Shown: piece after piece, positions 22,475 through 35,098 of the stretch
How positions within the stretch are numbered: position 1 is the stretch's first letter
Layout of the letters: every line of letters starts with the position of its first letter
DNA from: Cryptomeria japonica
Lineage: Eukaryota > Streptophyta > Pinopsida > Cupressales > Cupressaceae
DNA length: 64,000 bases
Direction: 5' to 3'
NCBI RefSeq assembly: GCF_030272615.1
Contig: NC_081413.1
Coordinates: 188,786,169-188,850,168 of the forward strand
Translations under genes and position numbers: made by a program
Notes under the pieces: model-generated
The model's database searches: none
What the model saw: only the letters and a program-made list of their open reading frames with translations
What the model was told of the DNA's origin: nothing

Positions 22475-23597
22475 TGTTAGGCCCAATATGGAAAGCTAAT
22501 GTACTGAGAGGGGAGGGGTGAATCAGTACTCCAAAATATTTCTTCAACAATATCTTTATTGTTATGCATAAACCGAATAGTGCAGTAACATAAAATAAAA
22601 CTAAAACAAATAGATAACAATCATACATGATTCACTCCATAACACATATATTTTGGTTACGCAGAAACTCTTGGTTAGAGAGAAAAACTGTGGTGGGGAT
22701 GGCACCCACAACTTCACTACTGCAATAATAAAGAGTGCTCGGTTAGAGCTACATGTTTAGCTGTTTCTGATAGCTTACCCTGTTAGGAGTAACAAGATCT
22801 GTTAGATCTACCTTGCTAAAGGATTTTAGAACACTTAATCTAAATTCTGCACCTTGTTAGAGGCTTTACAATTTATAGACTTGATTAGAGTCTTTTACCC
22901 TATTAAAGGTTTCTCTTACAACTTCACAATATTACAATAAAATCATTACAAATATCTGCAACTTTACATCTGAAATGTTATAGCAGATTCTATGTGCTCA
23001 TAATAGATTACCTTGCTTATAGCGTACCTCGGTAACCCATATAGTAACTCGGTAAACCCTTCTGTTTACTCTGTTCTTTGACTTTTCTCTGAAAACCTTC
23101 TCGGTGACCTTCGTGTCTCTGTAACAGTCTTCTTACATTCATGCACACACACTTAACTCATGTTGTATAAATAGATCTTCTTAAGACGGTGATCCAATTC
23201 ATTGCTTCAATCTTACAAACATGATTTATAACCATGTAAAATATTTCATTGGTTAGATGACCTTGAAATCATACACAATCTTCTAGTGCAATTTCCAATG
23301 TGATAATGGTTAGATGTGCCTCGATCTTGTAACACGTTTTCATATGTATGTCCAGGTTCAATGAATCTGGTAACACGTTTCACTTGGTGTATATCAACTC
23401 TGTGTGTCATGTTTGCTGCTCGATAGACATGAAATGATACTTGGTAGACAACTCGATGTATACTACATTTTGAGACTACTTTCTTCTGTAACCGACTAGA
23501 CCATGCATACCGACTGAATATTTCGATAGTAGTAACCGACTAGAGTATATAGAATAACTTTGACATGAAACTAATGGCAACTTGATAAGTAGTAACA
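22475..23597 (-). mobile_element. Element A 3' LTR
   Basis: TGTTAGGCCC to AGTAACA on the + strand. It holds the terminal hairpin with arms GTACTGA/TCAGTAC (about 22502-22531), the U-rich hairpin (22660-22692) and GTTAGAG/GTTAGGAG motifs (22740-22910). Confidence 0.92.
22660..22692 (-). promoter_or_regulatory. ENE-like hairpin in element A LTR
   Basis: The outer stem CAG/CUG is extended by a further C-G pair. Five U face three U. The inner stem is CUCU/AGAG where the other families have CCC/GGG, a paired change. An identical copy lies at 47711-47743. Confidence 0.45.
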
Positions 23598-23610
23598 ATC
23601 TCCCCTTTTG
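23598..23610 (-). promoter_or_regulatory. Element A polypurine tract
   Basis: Sense CAAAAGGGGAGAT ends directly at the 3' LTR start TGTTAC. Confidence 0.85.
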
Positions 23611-23929
23611 ACATTAGTTGAGATGTTTGACAAAAACTACTTTCAAAGTTATAACTCAATAATCTATAGACTTTTGCAAAATGACTATACTGACAGTATA
23701 TAAAATAGTCAATGAAATAGTATATTCAGATATACTCTCCTTATCATTATACTGTACATAACTCTAATTTTGAATGCTCAGAGATCTGTTCTTGTGTGCG
23801 TTGCTTACTGTTCTATATACTGCTCTTTGATACTCTGCTTACTCTGCTCGGTATACTCCCCCTGTATACTATACTGTGAATACTGTATCAAAACTGTATC
23901 ACTCCTCCTTTTTGACAAACGTCAAAAAC

Positions 23930-26900
23930 TTAATTTCCATTCGGGGGCGGTAACTGGTCAAAAATAGATTTGTACTTGTTCCGGGCGTCGGTGAGAGCGA
24001 CAGAGAGTGCATCCTTTACACTGTCCATTAAAGAATTCTGCGCTTGAATATCAGCCAATAGTGATATTAAGCCATCAAGAGTGCTTCCCTCTTGTGTAGT
24101 AGACAAGTATATGGCTCGGTTGATCTGTTCTTGGACTGATGAAAGATGTGGAAAGAATAATGTCTAAAGTGTCATTATGTCCATCCTGATCTTGTGTTCT
24201 TCATTTCTTAAGTCCAATTGTTGAGCCATGAGTTGTTGTAACCTTGTATAAAAATTTTGAATTGAATTTGGCTTTGTGGTCAACTTGCTTGAGAGATTGG
24301 TGATCTCTTTCTCAATTGTCTCTATTTTATTCTTAATGTCTTTAATGAATAAAGAAAATCTGCAGAGTTTCTAAAATAAATAATGAATGTGCTTGAGTTG
24401 AGGAGTCAACTCAGCAATAAATTTGACAAGTTTAACTTTGCCAATGGCTAGAGCTTTCTGTACCTCTTCTATCATTTTTGCAGTGAGCTCCTTGTCTTTT
24501 AGCTTGCTCAAATACTCAGATGCATCAACTCCGGATGTTTCTATTTGATTAAGGAGTTCATCCAGTTGAATATGGATGGCTGCATCGGTTGACACTGTAG
24601 CTGTAGGTAGCATATCTGATAGCAGTGTCTTCACCTTCTGAAGTACTTTATTCTTCTTTTGTATGGCCATCTGTTTTTCTTGTTCGGCCTTTGCTTTGCA
24701 CAGTTCACCAAAATCAATGAGTGTTTGCCCCTTTAATTTTGATATATCCACATTGGGCAACACTATTGGTTTAGACAAATCAACTTTGAAACTATGCTTT
24801 TTCACTTTCCTTTCTTTACCTTTGGCCGATTGGACCAAGATAATAGCTTGGGAGGCTTGCTAACCCTCGGTAGGTTGCTTGGTAGAGGCAACACTTTGGT
24901 CAGTTCTTGTAGCCTCTGTGGTGTCTTTTGGTGTCTCGGTACTGGGTGTCTCTGCTGCAACATTTTCAGTGCTCGAAGGTGCTTGTGAGGTCTGTTCTAG
25001 AGTAGTATCTTCTCCTGTTGTAGTCTTGTAACCTTTGGTACCTTGTGCTATATCCTGAGGAGTTTCGGTTGAGACAAGTTGCTTGACCAGGGGATAAGGC
25101 TGAACTTGTTCTAAAACGGATTCACTAGATACAAGTTTTGCATATGTAGTGCCTTCTATCATTTCCTACTCCGGTGCTTCTGTATCCATGACATCTTCAT
25201 CTATTTAAATAGTGTCATCAGGGTCTTGTTCGGTAGCATCAGGACCTTGCTCGATGACATCAGGATCATGCTCGATGACATCAACGATTTCAACTATAGT
25301 TTGTTCACTGACATCCTTGATTTTGAAGATTTCCCACCACTTTGCTTTTGTCTCATTTTCTACGTCAATATATAGCCCATTCATCAGTTTTAAGGCTCTC
25401 TGTTTGACAAGAAACTTTGAATTGTAGGTTGTTAGATGTTCGTTTATTTCAGCTACTGACATATCAGGAAAGAGATGGACTAGACTTCTTTCTCTGATTT
25501 GTTTCTCTGAGTCCATTGCATACTTCCACCTATTATCAATATGCAAGTAAAGTTCATTTGGAAGTGACTTTGCTAGTTCCAATGGAGCTAATCGAAACTT
25601 TAGAAGTGTGCAGATGATAACTTCTTCAATTTGTTTCTTTTCATCATTGTTCCTGGTTTCATACTTAACAAATCCAAATCCTCCAAATCCTCCATATTCT
25701 TTCAGATTAGCACAAAAGTTTTCAACACTATGTATATTTACCTTCTTGCTCTTGACAATCTGGAATTTGTTTGCATCCTCTGATTCTGTATCACTAGACT
25801 CTTTTGCCAAAATGAGTCTCCGAGTAGATTTCTTGTATGTCTTTGTTACCTTGGGAGCAGTAACACTCTTTGTCTTCTTACTCGGTGATGCTGCAAATGC
25901 TCTTGTGTTAGGTCTCTTTGTTGGAGGAGTCGGTAGGGCCTTTGAAGTGTCCTATTTCTTTCTTTTTAACACTTTACCCTTAGGCAATTCGGTGCTTAGT
26001 GTTATAGCTGCCTCTTGAGCTTCAGATTCGTCTTCGGTAATGGCAATGGTGCCTTTGATAGGTGTAGAGGAAGAGTCTTCTCCGAATTTCTCTAACAATG
26101 CCTTAATCATCTTTGTTGCCTTTCTTGTAGCTTTGGGTACTACAATGCTCATTTTTACCTTTTCCTTTACTTCTTCATAGGTTCCATATCTTAGCTCGGT
26201 AGCATGCCTTGGTAATGTAAGAAATGCATCGATTTTATGTTTTGTGATGTCAAAGTCAATCTTGTAACCCATAGGTGGCAAAGATTTGAGTCCTTGGTTC
26301 CACAACATTCACATAATAGTAATCGGTGTCAACTTCAAAACATATATCATTTTTGTATTTCTCTACTAGCTGGGGTGGTATCCTATATCTGTTATGCATT
26401 TTCTCTTGAAATTTACTGAAGTAATCATCCATGATATCATTGAAATTATCTCCTAACTTCTTGATGAAGTCATTAATCTGATGGGTGATTGGTCGGTGTA
26501 GCTCCCAAACTACTTTATCGACTGATGGAAAGAATTTTTCAAAGTAGAAAAACATGCATACCAGTAGTGATCCAAACTTTAGAGTATTAGCCAAGTTGTT
26601 CTTCTTCGGCTTCCTGATTGTGTTCAGATTCTCAAACAAGTTCTTCAATAACACCTCACATAAGTCAATTTTCATTCCCTTTTTCACAATTTTATAAGCT
26701 AAGTCCACTGCTACACAGGGTACACTGTTTTCCCTTGCCGATTGGAAGAAACAGTAACCAATTACTCTAATAGCAAACTTAAGTTCTGCATTAGTGACAT
26801 TGTTCAGTTTCAGTCCTCTGTAATCAGATTCTACTCTGGTTAAACTGATCAATTCCTTCTGTGATATCATCTTCTGGGCTCGGGCATGATCATAGATAGG

Positions 26901-27314
26901 GTAACCGGTAATAAGATGAATGATTTCCTTGGTTATCTTGAGTGGTTGCTCTTCAAGACACATGAAATCATCATGAACTCTGCTTAGAACAAACTTGACC
27001 CACTGGGGTTTGAACACACGAGGATAGGTTAGGGCTTCAGTTAATCCTTTGGTTTTGATGTGTTCATACTTGCAGTTCAATTTACCATCGGTACATAGCT
27101 CATCATAGGTGTCTCTAATTTCAACATGACCGAGTTCTTCAACACGACATTTGGTGAAGAATCTCACATCTTCGACTAACAACACTCTGTCCAGGATGAG
27201 TGAAAAGGCAGTTTTGTCATCCGGTTCGGAATTGACTTTGGGAGTCAAAGAGTATTTTAGTGAGGGCTTCTCTACATTCTTGACAACTATGGGATCTTGG
27301 ATCTTGGGTGCCAT
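23930..27314 (-). pseudogene. Large unrecognised gene of element A (about 1,128 codons, broken)
   Basis: Starts at ATG 27314 (MAPKIQDPIVVKN). The first 335 or so codons are open. A single frameshift near 26290-26310 leads into one frame that continues to TAA at 23930-23932, interrupted by six stops: 25952, 25205, 25166, 24860, 24371 and 24164. Five of the six are TAG. Regions: a globular N-terminal domain (about codons 1-350) with WVKFVLSRVHDDFMCLEEQPL and FGSLLVCMFFYFEKFFPSVD; Lys-rich linkers (25820-25960); a Glu/Asp-Thr-rich middle with repeats of DPDxIEQ (25210-25290); and a charged C-terminus that looks coiled-coil (24840-23940). The N-terminal layout recalls plant-transposon accessory proteins, but I do not recognise the family. 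No protease, integrase or polymerase motif is present. Confidence 0.6.
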
Positions 27315-27609
27315 TTAAGATTTCAGGTAAAAACCAGTAAAGAGTCCTTAGGGTTTCAGGATTTCAAATGACAGACGCTTTATACTTAGCAGATAATGAC
27401 AACTAGATAAGATCGGTAAACCAACTTAACAATACATTGAGATTTGATGTAAATACCTTGGATTTGCTTTGAATGAGGTTTTGATCGCCTTGGAATCGCT
27501 TGCTCTGCTCTCTCGAAAACTTGGTAAGTGTAAATCACCGTGAAAATGCTTTTAAGTACACAAAATACCTTATCGGGCTCCGTGCGGGTTAGGTCAAAAA
27601 CATTAAATG

Positions 27610-27614
27610 CACTC
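27610..27614. repeat. Target-site duplication of element B, left copy
   Basis: CACTC is repeated exactly at 45854-45858. Confidence 0.95.
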
Positions 27615-28510
27615 TGTAGACGTATAAAAATGACCATATTCCTAAATGAATATTTTATGTTCATTTCTCTATTTAATTAAATCCAATTTAATTAAATTAC
27701 GCGCATTCCTCTATTTAATTAAGTAAATTACTCAATTAAATTCACTATACTCAATGAATAAATCATTTTATTCAATTAAATCCCCCCTATCCACTTTTAA
27801 TTAAATTCAAATTTAATTAAATAGTTATCCTAAATTGAATAAATCTAATTTATTTAATTTCCCCAAATTACAACCAAATTGAATTAAATTAACTTTATTT
27901 CAATTAAATCCTATTATCCCTCCATCCACTTGCATTTTCCTACATCTCCCACTTGCTTTCTAAACCCCTTCCTAATTTCTTCTAGACCCTTCTAATCACT
28001 TCTAAATTAACCTAACCCATCTTCTAAACTTTGTCACATCCCTAAGCAAGGGGAGGTCACTTCTCAAAACCTTAAAGTCTTTGATAACCATTAAAGGCTT
28101 CAAGTCTTCAACCACTTAATTTTCCAAAGTCTCCCAAACCATTAATGGTTAACTCAACCCTATAGCATGATTAAAGAATTTCTTTTAACTCAACCTCCAT
28201 GTAACCCAAGGGTCTCATCAAGCATTCATTGCTTTGACTATGGTTATCCCTTAATCATTTGCATAAAAGTTTATCCTTGGATTAACTCTTAATCCAATGG
28301 GTAATCTTAACTTAGGCTTGACCCTTACCCTCTAGATAACCATAAGGTCTTCTCAGGCATTTAATGCCTCCAACCCCTTTTCTCAACCCAACCCTATGTT
28401 GACAATTGTCATCATTTCATTGGTGCAAATTGCAAACATGGATTCCCAACTTTCAAACTCAACCCTTGATCAACTCTTTCAATCCTGACCATCCATTGCC
28501 CTATTTTTGC

Positions 28511-28518
28511 TATAAATA
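28511..28518 (+). promoter_or_regulatory. TATA box of element B 5' LTR
   Basis: TATAAATA in the context GCTATAAATAGAGCTC, about 290 bp upstream of the AATAAA signal. It sets U3 upstream and R roughly from 28545. The 3' LTR copy is at 45316-45323. Confidence 0.75.
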
Positions 28519-28802
28519 GAGCTCTCATTCCTCCATTTTAAAAATCCAAGTCTGTAGTATCATACTTATGCTCAAATACATTCAAGCTTTCATATACCAT
28601 TTATGCTCATCATTTTAGCCTCTTTTTTAACTAGGAATTAGTCTAAATATGCATGTTTAGAATACTTTCTATTATCATTAGCTTAAATCATTGAACTAAT
28701 ATAGTATGCCAGGATAGTATTGCTACTAACCTTGTCATCTTATAGTTAGTTTATTGCATTTCTAGAATCATGCATAGTTTAGGATGCATCTCATATTAAA
28801 TC

Positions 28803-28808
28803 AATAAA
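28803..28808 (+). terminator. Polyadenylation signal in element B LTR
   Basis: AATAAA followed by AAACATCCC, placed 290 bp after the TATA box. In the 3' LTR the equivalent lies at about 45608. Confidence 0.55.
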
Positions 28809-29052
28809 AAACATCCCTCGTTCTTGCATTTGCCATCCCTAAACCATTTTGCTCAGTAATCTGAGAGCAAAAACATTGGTTTGAGGGACTGTGTAAGATA
28901 GAGAACCATGGGACCAACCTTGGGAAGCTGAGTGATACTTCATTACTCCATAGCTTGCACCAAGAAGTCTTGTGAGTGTGTGAGCAAGGCTCCCTGGAGC
29001 TCTGTTTTTCACATTTTGAGTTCTATCGACCCGCTTTTCCCGCATACATTTC

Positions 29053-29070
29053 TGGCGCCCACCGTGGGGC
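29053..29070 (+). promoter_or_regulatory. Element B primer-binding site
   Basis: TGGCGCCCACCGTGGGGC starts four bases after the LTR end, the position expected for tRNA priming. The tRNA is not assigned here; it is not the initiator-Met type used by A, C and E. Confidence 0.75.
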
Positions 29071-29133
29071 CTGAACCCACATATCTAATCGGTTTTGAAA
29101 TATATCCACTTTTGCAGGCACGCGGAAAAAATG

Positions 29134-29412
29134 AATTAGCGCATTGAGTTAACTGTTTAGCGTATCCGGTTAACAGCCTAGCGCATTCGGTTCACTGTTC
29201 AGCGCGTGGAGTCCATAATCTAGCGCTTCAAGTCCATTTATTAGCGCATAAGATTACTAATTTTTTCTGTAGGTTTCAGCATGGGGGAAAAACAGAGCAG
29301 CGTCTTGGGTGCACAGAGTAGTGCATCCCGAGGACAGTATAGTGCATCACTGACTTATTTTAGCGCATTACTTTGATTTTGTAGCGCGTATAGTTTGTTC
29401 TGTAGTGCATCA
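29134..29412 (+). repeat. TTAGCGCAT motif array 1 (leader of element B)
   Basis: About 11 copies of a degenerate N-TAGYGCAT or TAGCGCGT motif are spaced 15-45 bp apart with unrelated spacers, starting 64 bp after the primer-binding site. All are in the + orientation, sense to gag-pol. Confidence 0.85.
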
Positions 29413-30914
29413 CAGACCGAAATAAGAAAAACAAACATTGTAACCGAAAGTTTGAAATTAGACTTGTAGAAGTCCATCGAGGTATCTAACTAGTTATTTT
29501 GCAGGTCTCTTACAACTTCATTGCAGATAGGAGCTTCATCTTTGGATTACGATAGTTAGATTTTTACTAACTTATCTAGGTTAGTCTAAAATTTGATTTT
29601 CTTTTCTTAAAATTGAACTCACTTTGTTTTTAGGCTATAAAAAGAACCACTATCAATTTTTTTCTTGCTTTCATAGGAGAAAACCTTCATTTTAAGCTCT
29701 AAAACGAACAACACAAAAAATTTCTTTTTGCAAAAATAGAGCTATAAAAAGAACCTCACCATCCTTTGGTGCATAAAAGGATTCACTTTTGAAATTTTGC
29801 GAAGGAAAGAACCTCACCTCAAAAAGCTTTTTTGCAATTAAAGAGGGAAGTTATTCCCCTTTTGTTTACCGATTTTTATTTGTTGACCAAATCGAACATT
29901 TTGCTTTGTTGACTCGGTTATTTCCTTAGATTAAATAATCATTGCTTTGAGGAAGTAAAATTAACACCATGCTTTTCTTGGAGCAACATCTCCCAGTAGA
30001 GGTTAGAAAATCACCGAATTGAAGGTTTAAAAAGAATTTTTGATTGCCTTGAATCGAAAGAGGAAGGTATATGCTCTCCCCTTAACTGGGTGATTCAAAA
30101 AACCAGACCTCTCTTAAAAAGCTTTCTTTCCTTCAAAAGCATTTTACATCCTTTAGCAGGCCTGCCTTCTCGAGGAGTTGAAATCAACTCTTAAAGTCAT
30201 TTATGGCCGGTGTGAAGGGAACGACCTAAGTGGGGAACGACTTTGACGCCAAGTATTCCAACCCACTATAATCAAAAGTGAAAAGTGATGAAAGTCCTTT
30301 TCAATGGTTGCGTGCAGTGATTAGCCTTCCCCTAGTATCCTCGAGATACGTAAAGCCTTTGTTCTAAAGGTTGGGAAGCCTCCTGAGGGAGTTTATCACT
30401 GACGGTCGAACAGGAAGCCTGATTACGAGCCATAGAAATAGAAACTTTGAACTGAGTCAGTAACCAAACATTTATAACATCATAGTCCAAGGGTGGGGAA
30501 TAATCCGCCCCCAAGATTACTCACCATATATCTCCCAAGATAACTACTCAACTGTGAAGCGATTCACTTTGAGTTAATTTTTGGCAAAAGGCAAAAAAAC
30601 GGGCGCCCTCTAGGGGGTGACACGGCTGTTTGAGCTGACGGAGTATCAAGACTAGTGGGCTATGATGTTATTTATGACCTTTGAATAAAGAGTCTTTCTG
30701 AAGTGTATTATTCGTATCCAAACCTGTTGAAACATTAGGGATTTGAACACATCCTCATAGAACATACACTTTTTGTTAGATTAGGCAAAATGGTTGTACT
30801 TTTTGTGTTGTTCTTACATTTATTACTTCAGAAAATCATCCATCTAGACTGCAAAACTCGCGATCAAAACCAAAATTTGTAGAAAAACCAACTAAAAAAA
30901 AAAAAAAGGGCAGA
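29413..30914 (+). other. Element B leader between motif arrays
   Basis: Non-coding 1.5 kb. Short segments repeat loosely around 29630-29830 (GGCTATAAAAAGAACC, GAGCTATAAAAAGAACCTCACC, AAGGAAAGAACCTCACC). No frame of recognisable family. Confidence 0.5.
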
Positions 30915-31255
30915 TTAGCGCGTAGAGTAATTCAATTAGCGCATCAAACCATCCAATTAGTGCGTCTGTTTCAAACAGTAGCGTTTTATCCCAAAATCAA
31001 ACCAGTATTAAAACATTTAGCGTATCACAAAAATAGTCTAGCACATGGAAGCATCAACTTAGCGCTTAGCAACTAAACATTAGCGCATCAGGTTTACAAG
31101 TTAGTGCATCACAGACCCAGGTTAGTGCATAGATTTTTAAAGATAGAACAAACAAAACTTTAGCATGTGTCTGGGGGTAGCCTAATGCGTGTGGTCATTC
31201 TTTTAGCGCGTGGAGTAATTTTGGTAGCGCATTTCATCTCTGTTTTAGCGCATGA
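30915..31255 (+). repeat. TTAGCGCAT motif array 2 (leader of element B)
   Basis: About 15 copies with the same + orientation as array 1, including ATTAGCGCAT, TTTAGCGCGT, GTTAGTGCAT and decayed forms. It ends 400 bp upstream of the first ATG of the upstream ORF. Confidence 0.85.
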
Positions 31256-31657
31256 CCAAAAACATATAGACAGGGGGCAAAATAGTGAGGAATTTTAAAA
31301 CTTTTTGAAAACATTTTCAGAAGCCTCTTTTTATCAACAACATTTTTCATCAAAGTGGAGTAGCGAAAAGAAACCATTAAAAGCTATTTCTTGAGCTAAA
31401 TTTGTGTCAAAACAAACGTTGTAAAAATTCAAAACTGATTGCACGGTAAAACATATCTATCTTATCATAATCTGGAAACATCATCATAAGAATCATCAGA
31501 ATCCTTTACCATCTTACGGATTTCATCTTAAAAACACTTGTTTAAACAATTTCAGGTTGTCAAATCAAGTCTCCATATCGGGAGGCTTTTTATCCATATC
31601 ATTTGACGCACTTTGTCATGAAGGGGCATCTAAACCTTCATTTTGATAAAGTAAGAC

Positions 31658-32110
31658 TTGAAATTTTCAAAACAAGACCAACTGAATTCAAACAAATCAA
31701 AGGAAACCATTAATCACTCATGCATGACTAATCCCCATATTTTGAGAAGAAAGAGCCTTTATCGTAACATCACGTTGAAGAAACAACAACCTAATTTTTC
31801 CAAATTCATCAAGAGAAATAAGTTTTTATACATCAATCGTCAACTCTTCAAATCTCATCGGGTATTCCTTCATCACGTCAAACGTTATATCCAAAACAAA
31901 TCCAACGAATTTGACAAAGAGCCTTTAAAAACAAGAGCATATTGTCAAAAATCTGCTTTTAATCAAATCATAAATCGAGGAGGAAGGATCAATCTGGCAT
32001 TCTTGCCCAACGAGTGTATCACTTATAACACATCTCGACCAGAACCACCCACCCCCGAGCAACATATCAACGAGGATTTTGTCCCCTTTGTCACTGAAAC
32101 TTTCTACTAA
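31658..32110 (+). CDS. Upstream ORF of element B before gag, unknown function
   Basis: An open frame of 150 codons ends TAA one base before the gag ATG (32112). The protein is basic (many Lys, Arg, Asn) with an RRKSLYRN segment and a Pro-rich end (RPEPPTPEQ). No domain was recognised. Ogre-type Gypsy elements carry an extra ORF before gag, and the position fits. It is the only frame of element B longer than 100 codons upstream of pol with no internal stop. Confidence 0.55.
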   Translation: MKFSKQDQLNSNKSKETINHSCMTNPHILRRKSLYRNITLKKQQPNFSKFIKRNKFLYINRQLFKSHRVFLHHVKRYIQNKSNEFDKEPLKTRAYCQKSAFNQIINRGGRINLAFLPNECITYNTSRPEPPTPEQHINEDFVPFVTETFY

Positions 32111-32111
32111 A

Positions 32112-34100
32112 ATGCCTGTTACTCGCTCTCAAAGAAACCAACAAAGCGAGACACACACAGAGTCTAGTATGAATCGAAGGTTGTCAAATCCTTTTGAAGG
32201 TCCACACCTAGAAGAGACTGAAACTTCCGAAGCGCTTCTTCAGGAATGTCAGGAAAACCCTTCATTCCAAAAGCTTGTAGAAAGGCTTATGGAAAATGAC
32301 AAAGAAAAATATTTGCTCATGCTCACAAGTAAAGGCGTTAAATTTTCTGAAGATTTAGACACAAACATCTTTAGAACCGGATCTTGACAATATGCATATC
32401 AAGAACAACAAAGAGAAGAGGAAACTCGTAACCTTGAACAACACATACTTGAGCAACACATTCCAAAACAACGTATACCAGAAATGCGTATACCCGAGCT
32501 AGAAACTCCAGAGCAAAATATACCATTTAACACACCTTTTCAGCTGAGAACTAATACAAGGGAAGAACTTTTCCCTCGACAAGACAATGTACCTTTGGCT
32601 GCCCTTACTCAACAAATGCAAATGTTACAAAGGCAAATACAGGACATGCAACAAGGGACAATAGTACGGTACTCTTTAAACGAAATCTATCCTTATCCTT
32701 TCGACAGGAGATTGCACATGATCCCTTTTCCTCCAAACTCAGATGTGCCTAAATTTGACAAATACGATGGAAAAAGTGATCCCCGTGATCATGTCAGAGA
32801 ATTTTGTACCATGAGTCTTGAGTTTGCTCATGATGACACCTATTTGATGAGGTTATTCCCAAGAAGCTTGGGAGGACAAACCATGGAATGGTTATCCAAA
32901 ATTACACCACCTATCAGATCATTTGATGAATTGGTTAATAAATTCATAACCCAATATTCCTATAACATTTAACACGCCATAACCATGATAGATGTTTGCA
33001 ACACCAAACAAAAGAACAACGAAACATTCATGATATTCATTCAACGCTGGTGACGTATGGTATCCAGATATCCTCGAGATATTCCTGAAAAGGAGAAAAT
33101 GGAGTTCTTCATCAACAACTTGAATGGTGAAATGAGTTACAGGCTAAAACTTCAATGCATACCATCTTTCACTAAATTGATTGAAAATGACATTCAAGTA
33201 GAGGAAGCATGTGTCAAAAAGGGAACACTCAAATTGTACAAGGAACAAACTCATCAAACTACAATAACCAGAACACCAGCAACTTAGACAAATCTCGATT
33301 TTGGACTCGACACAAAAACGAAGGCAACAATGACTCACATGATCTCAAATCTAAGCAACCAGTGCTTGCATTATCCGGAAATCCTCAGACTATGAAAAAT
33401 CCTAAAAATGCTAATCCAAATACTAGCACATATGCACCAAACACCGATCAAGGACAACTCAACACAAACAACACCAATGATACTCAAAGAAAAAACATGA
33501 ATCCAGGACCTAACAACAATTCACGCAACAACACGAACAATTTCCAAAAGCGTATCTTCACACCACTAGGGCAATCACTAGAATCAACATTCAGAGAACT
33601 TCTGGCAAACAAAATTCTCTCCTTGCCTACGATCAGCAACTATGAACCCCAAATCAAACCACCTTGGTGGAATGATTCACACTATTGTGATTTCCATCGT
33701 AACAAGGGTCATCAGACGAACAAATGCATGAGATTGAAACACATTGTGCAAGACATGATTGATCGAGGTGACTTAACAGTAGATGGTCTCAAAACAAATG
33801 GTGATCACGGAGCCTTTAAAAATCCTCTCCCAAATTACAACAAAGATGGAGCTTCAACCTCAGATGATACATGCGGAGCTCGTATCAACCATATCTACAA
33901 CAACACCATAAATCACATATCAGTTGAAGATCATCAAGTAAATGTCATCACCATCCGAGATCAGCGTGATCATGAATCTGTCAATGTGACAACCCGAACT
34001 CAGAAATATGTCTTAAAAGGGCATACTGTGCCTATAACTACTATACCAAAAATCCAATATGACTTGGTTAGCCAACTACGCAAAACTCCAGCTCAGATAT
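32112..34100 (+). pseudogene. Element B gag
   Basis: Begins MPVTRSQRNQQSE, a usual start of Tat-type Gag. The capsid (retrotrans_gag) domain lies at about 32740-33200 with PKFDKYDGKSDPRDHVREF, LPxSLxGxxxxW-like FPRSLGGQTMEW and RYPRDIPEKEKMEFFINNL. The Asn/Gln-rich C-terminus includes WCDFH-like YCDFHRNKGHQTNKC (about 33680-33725), a zinc-binding-type segment. Stops are at 32385, 32970 and 33051, each readily explained as CGA or CAA to stop. One frameshift lies between 33209 and 33290. Gag would assemble the particle. Confidence 0.9.
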
Positions 34101-35098
34101 CTATACTAGAATTGCTGAAACTATCACCGAAGCACAAAGACATATTGGAACAAGCGCTATTGGAAACCAATGTACCTCAAAATCTGGGTACAGACAGATT
34201 TCAAGCCATGGTCACCCATATGATCGGACCTCATAACCTCACCTTCTCAGAGCATGACAATGCTTCCTTGAGTCATCCGCATAACACTCCTCTCCATATC
34301 AAAGTCATTGTTTACAAACATCGAGTAAAAAGAGTTTTAATAGATGAAGGAGCTGGACTTAATATATGTACTTTAAAGCTTATCCATGCATTAGGCTTCT
34401 CAGAAGAGTCTATTGATCCCTGCAAGAAGATTACCATAAAGGCATATGATGATGAGGAAATGTCCTCTAAAGGAACCGTGATGTTACCTATTCAAGTGGG
34501 ACCAGTGCAAAAGGATACTATGTGTCAGGTCTTAGACATAGATCTCACCTACAATATTTTGTTAGGGCGACCCTGGATACATGAAATGCAAGCAGTACCC
34601 TCTACGTATCACCAGTGTGTCAAATTTCCTTATGACAGATAAGAAATATCCATATCTGTTGATCACAATCCATTTCAACATTGCAACACAATGGGGGCAG
34701 CCCAAGACAGTTTGGTTCCTCATAATAGAGAAAAGCAACGATCTTCAACATCAGATCTACAAACAGCAAAGCCCAACTCATTATCTAGAGATTTCAAGTA
34801 GCAAATGCAAATCAAAGACCAAGGCATGGGAGAATACTCTTTGGAGCCTTTATGTTTGGCCAAATTGCCAACATCACCCAGATCTCATGGATTGCCTACT
34901 ACATCAACACATCTGGTCACTCAGCCCATCACCAAATTCGACGGTACCTTCATCCAATTGGGCACTCTAGCACATGAATCAGAAGATAAGGATATTCTTA
35001 GCTGGTTATACAAAGATGAGGAAGAAGATAACAGAGCAGCTACACTGGACATTGTTCTACCTACACACCTATATGGAAACGGATACTTAATCATGTAG
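34101..35098 (+). pseudogene. Element B protease region
   Basis: An aspartic protease-type domain at about 34290-34610 has LIDEGAGLNICTLKL at the active site and YNILLGRPWIH near its end. The catalytic triplet usually reads Asp-Ser/Thr/Gly-Gly; here it is Asp-Glu-Gly, so activity is doubtful. Stops follow at 34640, 34799 and 35096. Confidence 0.85.

Larger units (their letters stand above)
27615..29048 (+). mobile_element. Element B 5' LTR
   Basis: TGTAGACG to GCATACA. The first 330 bases are AT-rich with TTTAATTAAAT blocks. TATA box at 28511, AATAAA at 28803. Related to the solo LTR at 8732 and the remnant at 14282. Confidence 0.95.

Noticed and set aside
25608-26018. Open frame of 136 codons on the + strand with hydrophobic stretches
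   Set aside because: It is the complement of element A's large gene; the hydrophobic look comes from reversed Lys and Glu codons.
28839-29045. Small frame on the minus strand, repeated at 45644-45856
   Set aside because: It lies in both LTR copies of element B only because the LTRs are duplicates; no coding signal.
29134-31255. CRISPR-like reading of the TTAGCGCAT arrays
   Set aside because: The repeated unit is only 8-9 bp and degenerate, spacing varies from 10 to 45 bp, and the context is a plant retrotransposon.
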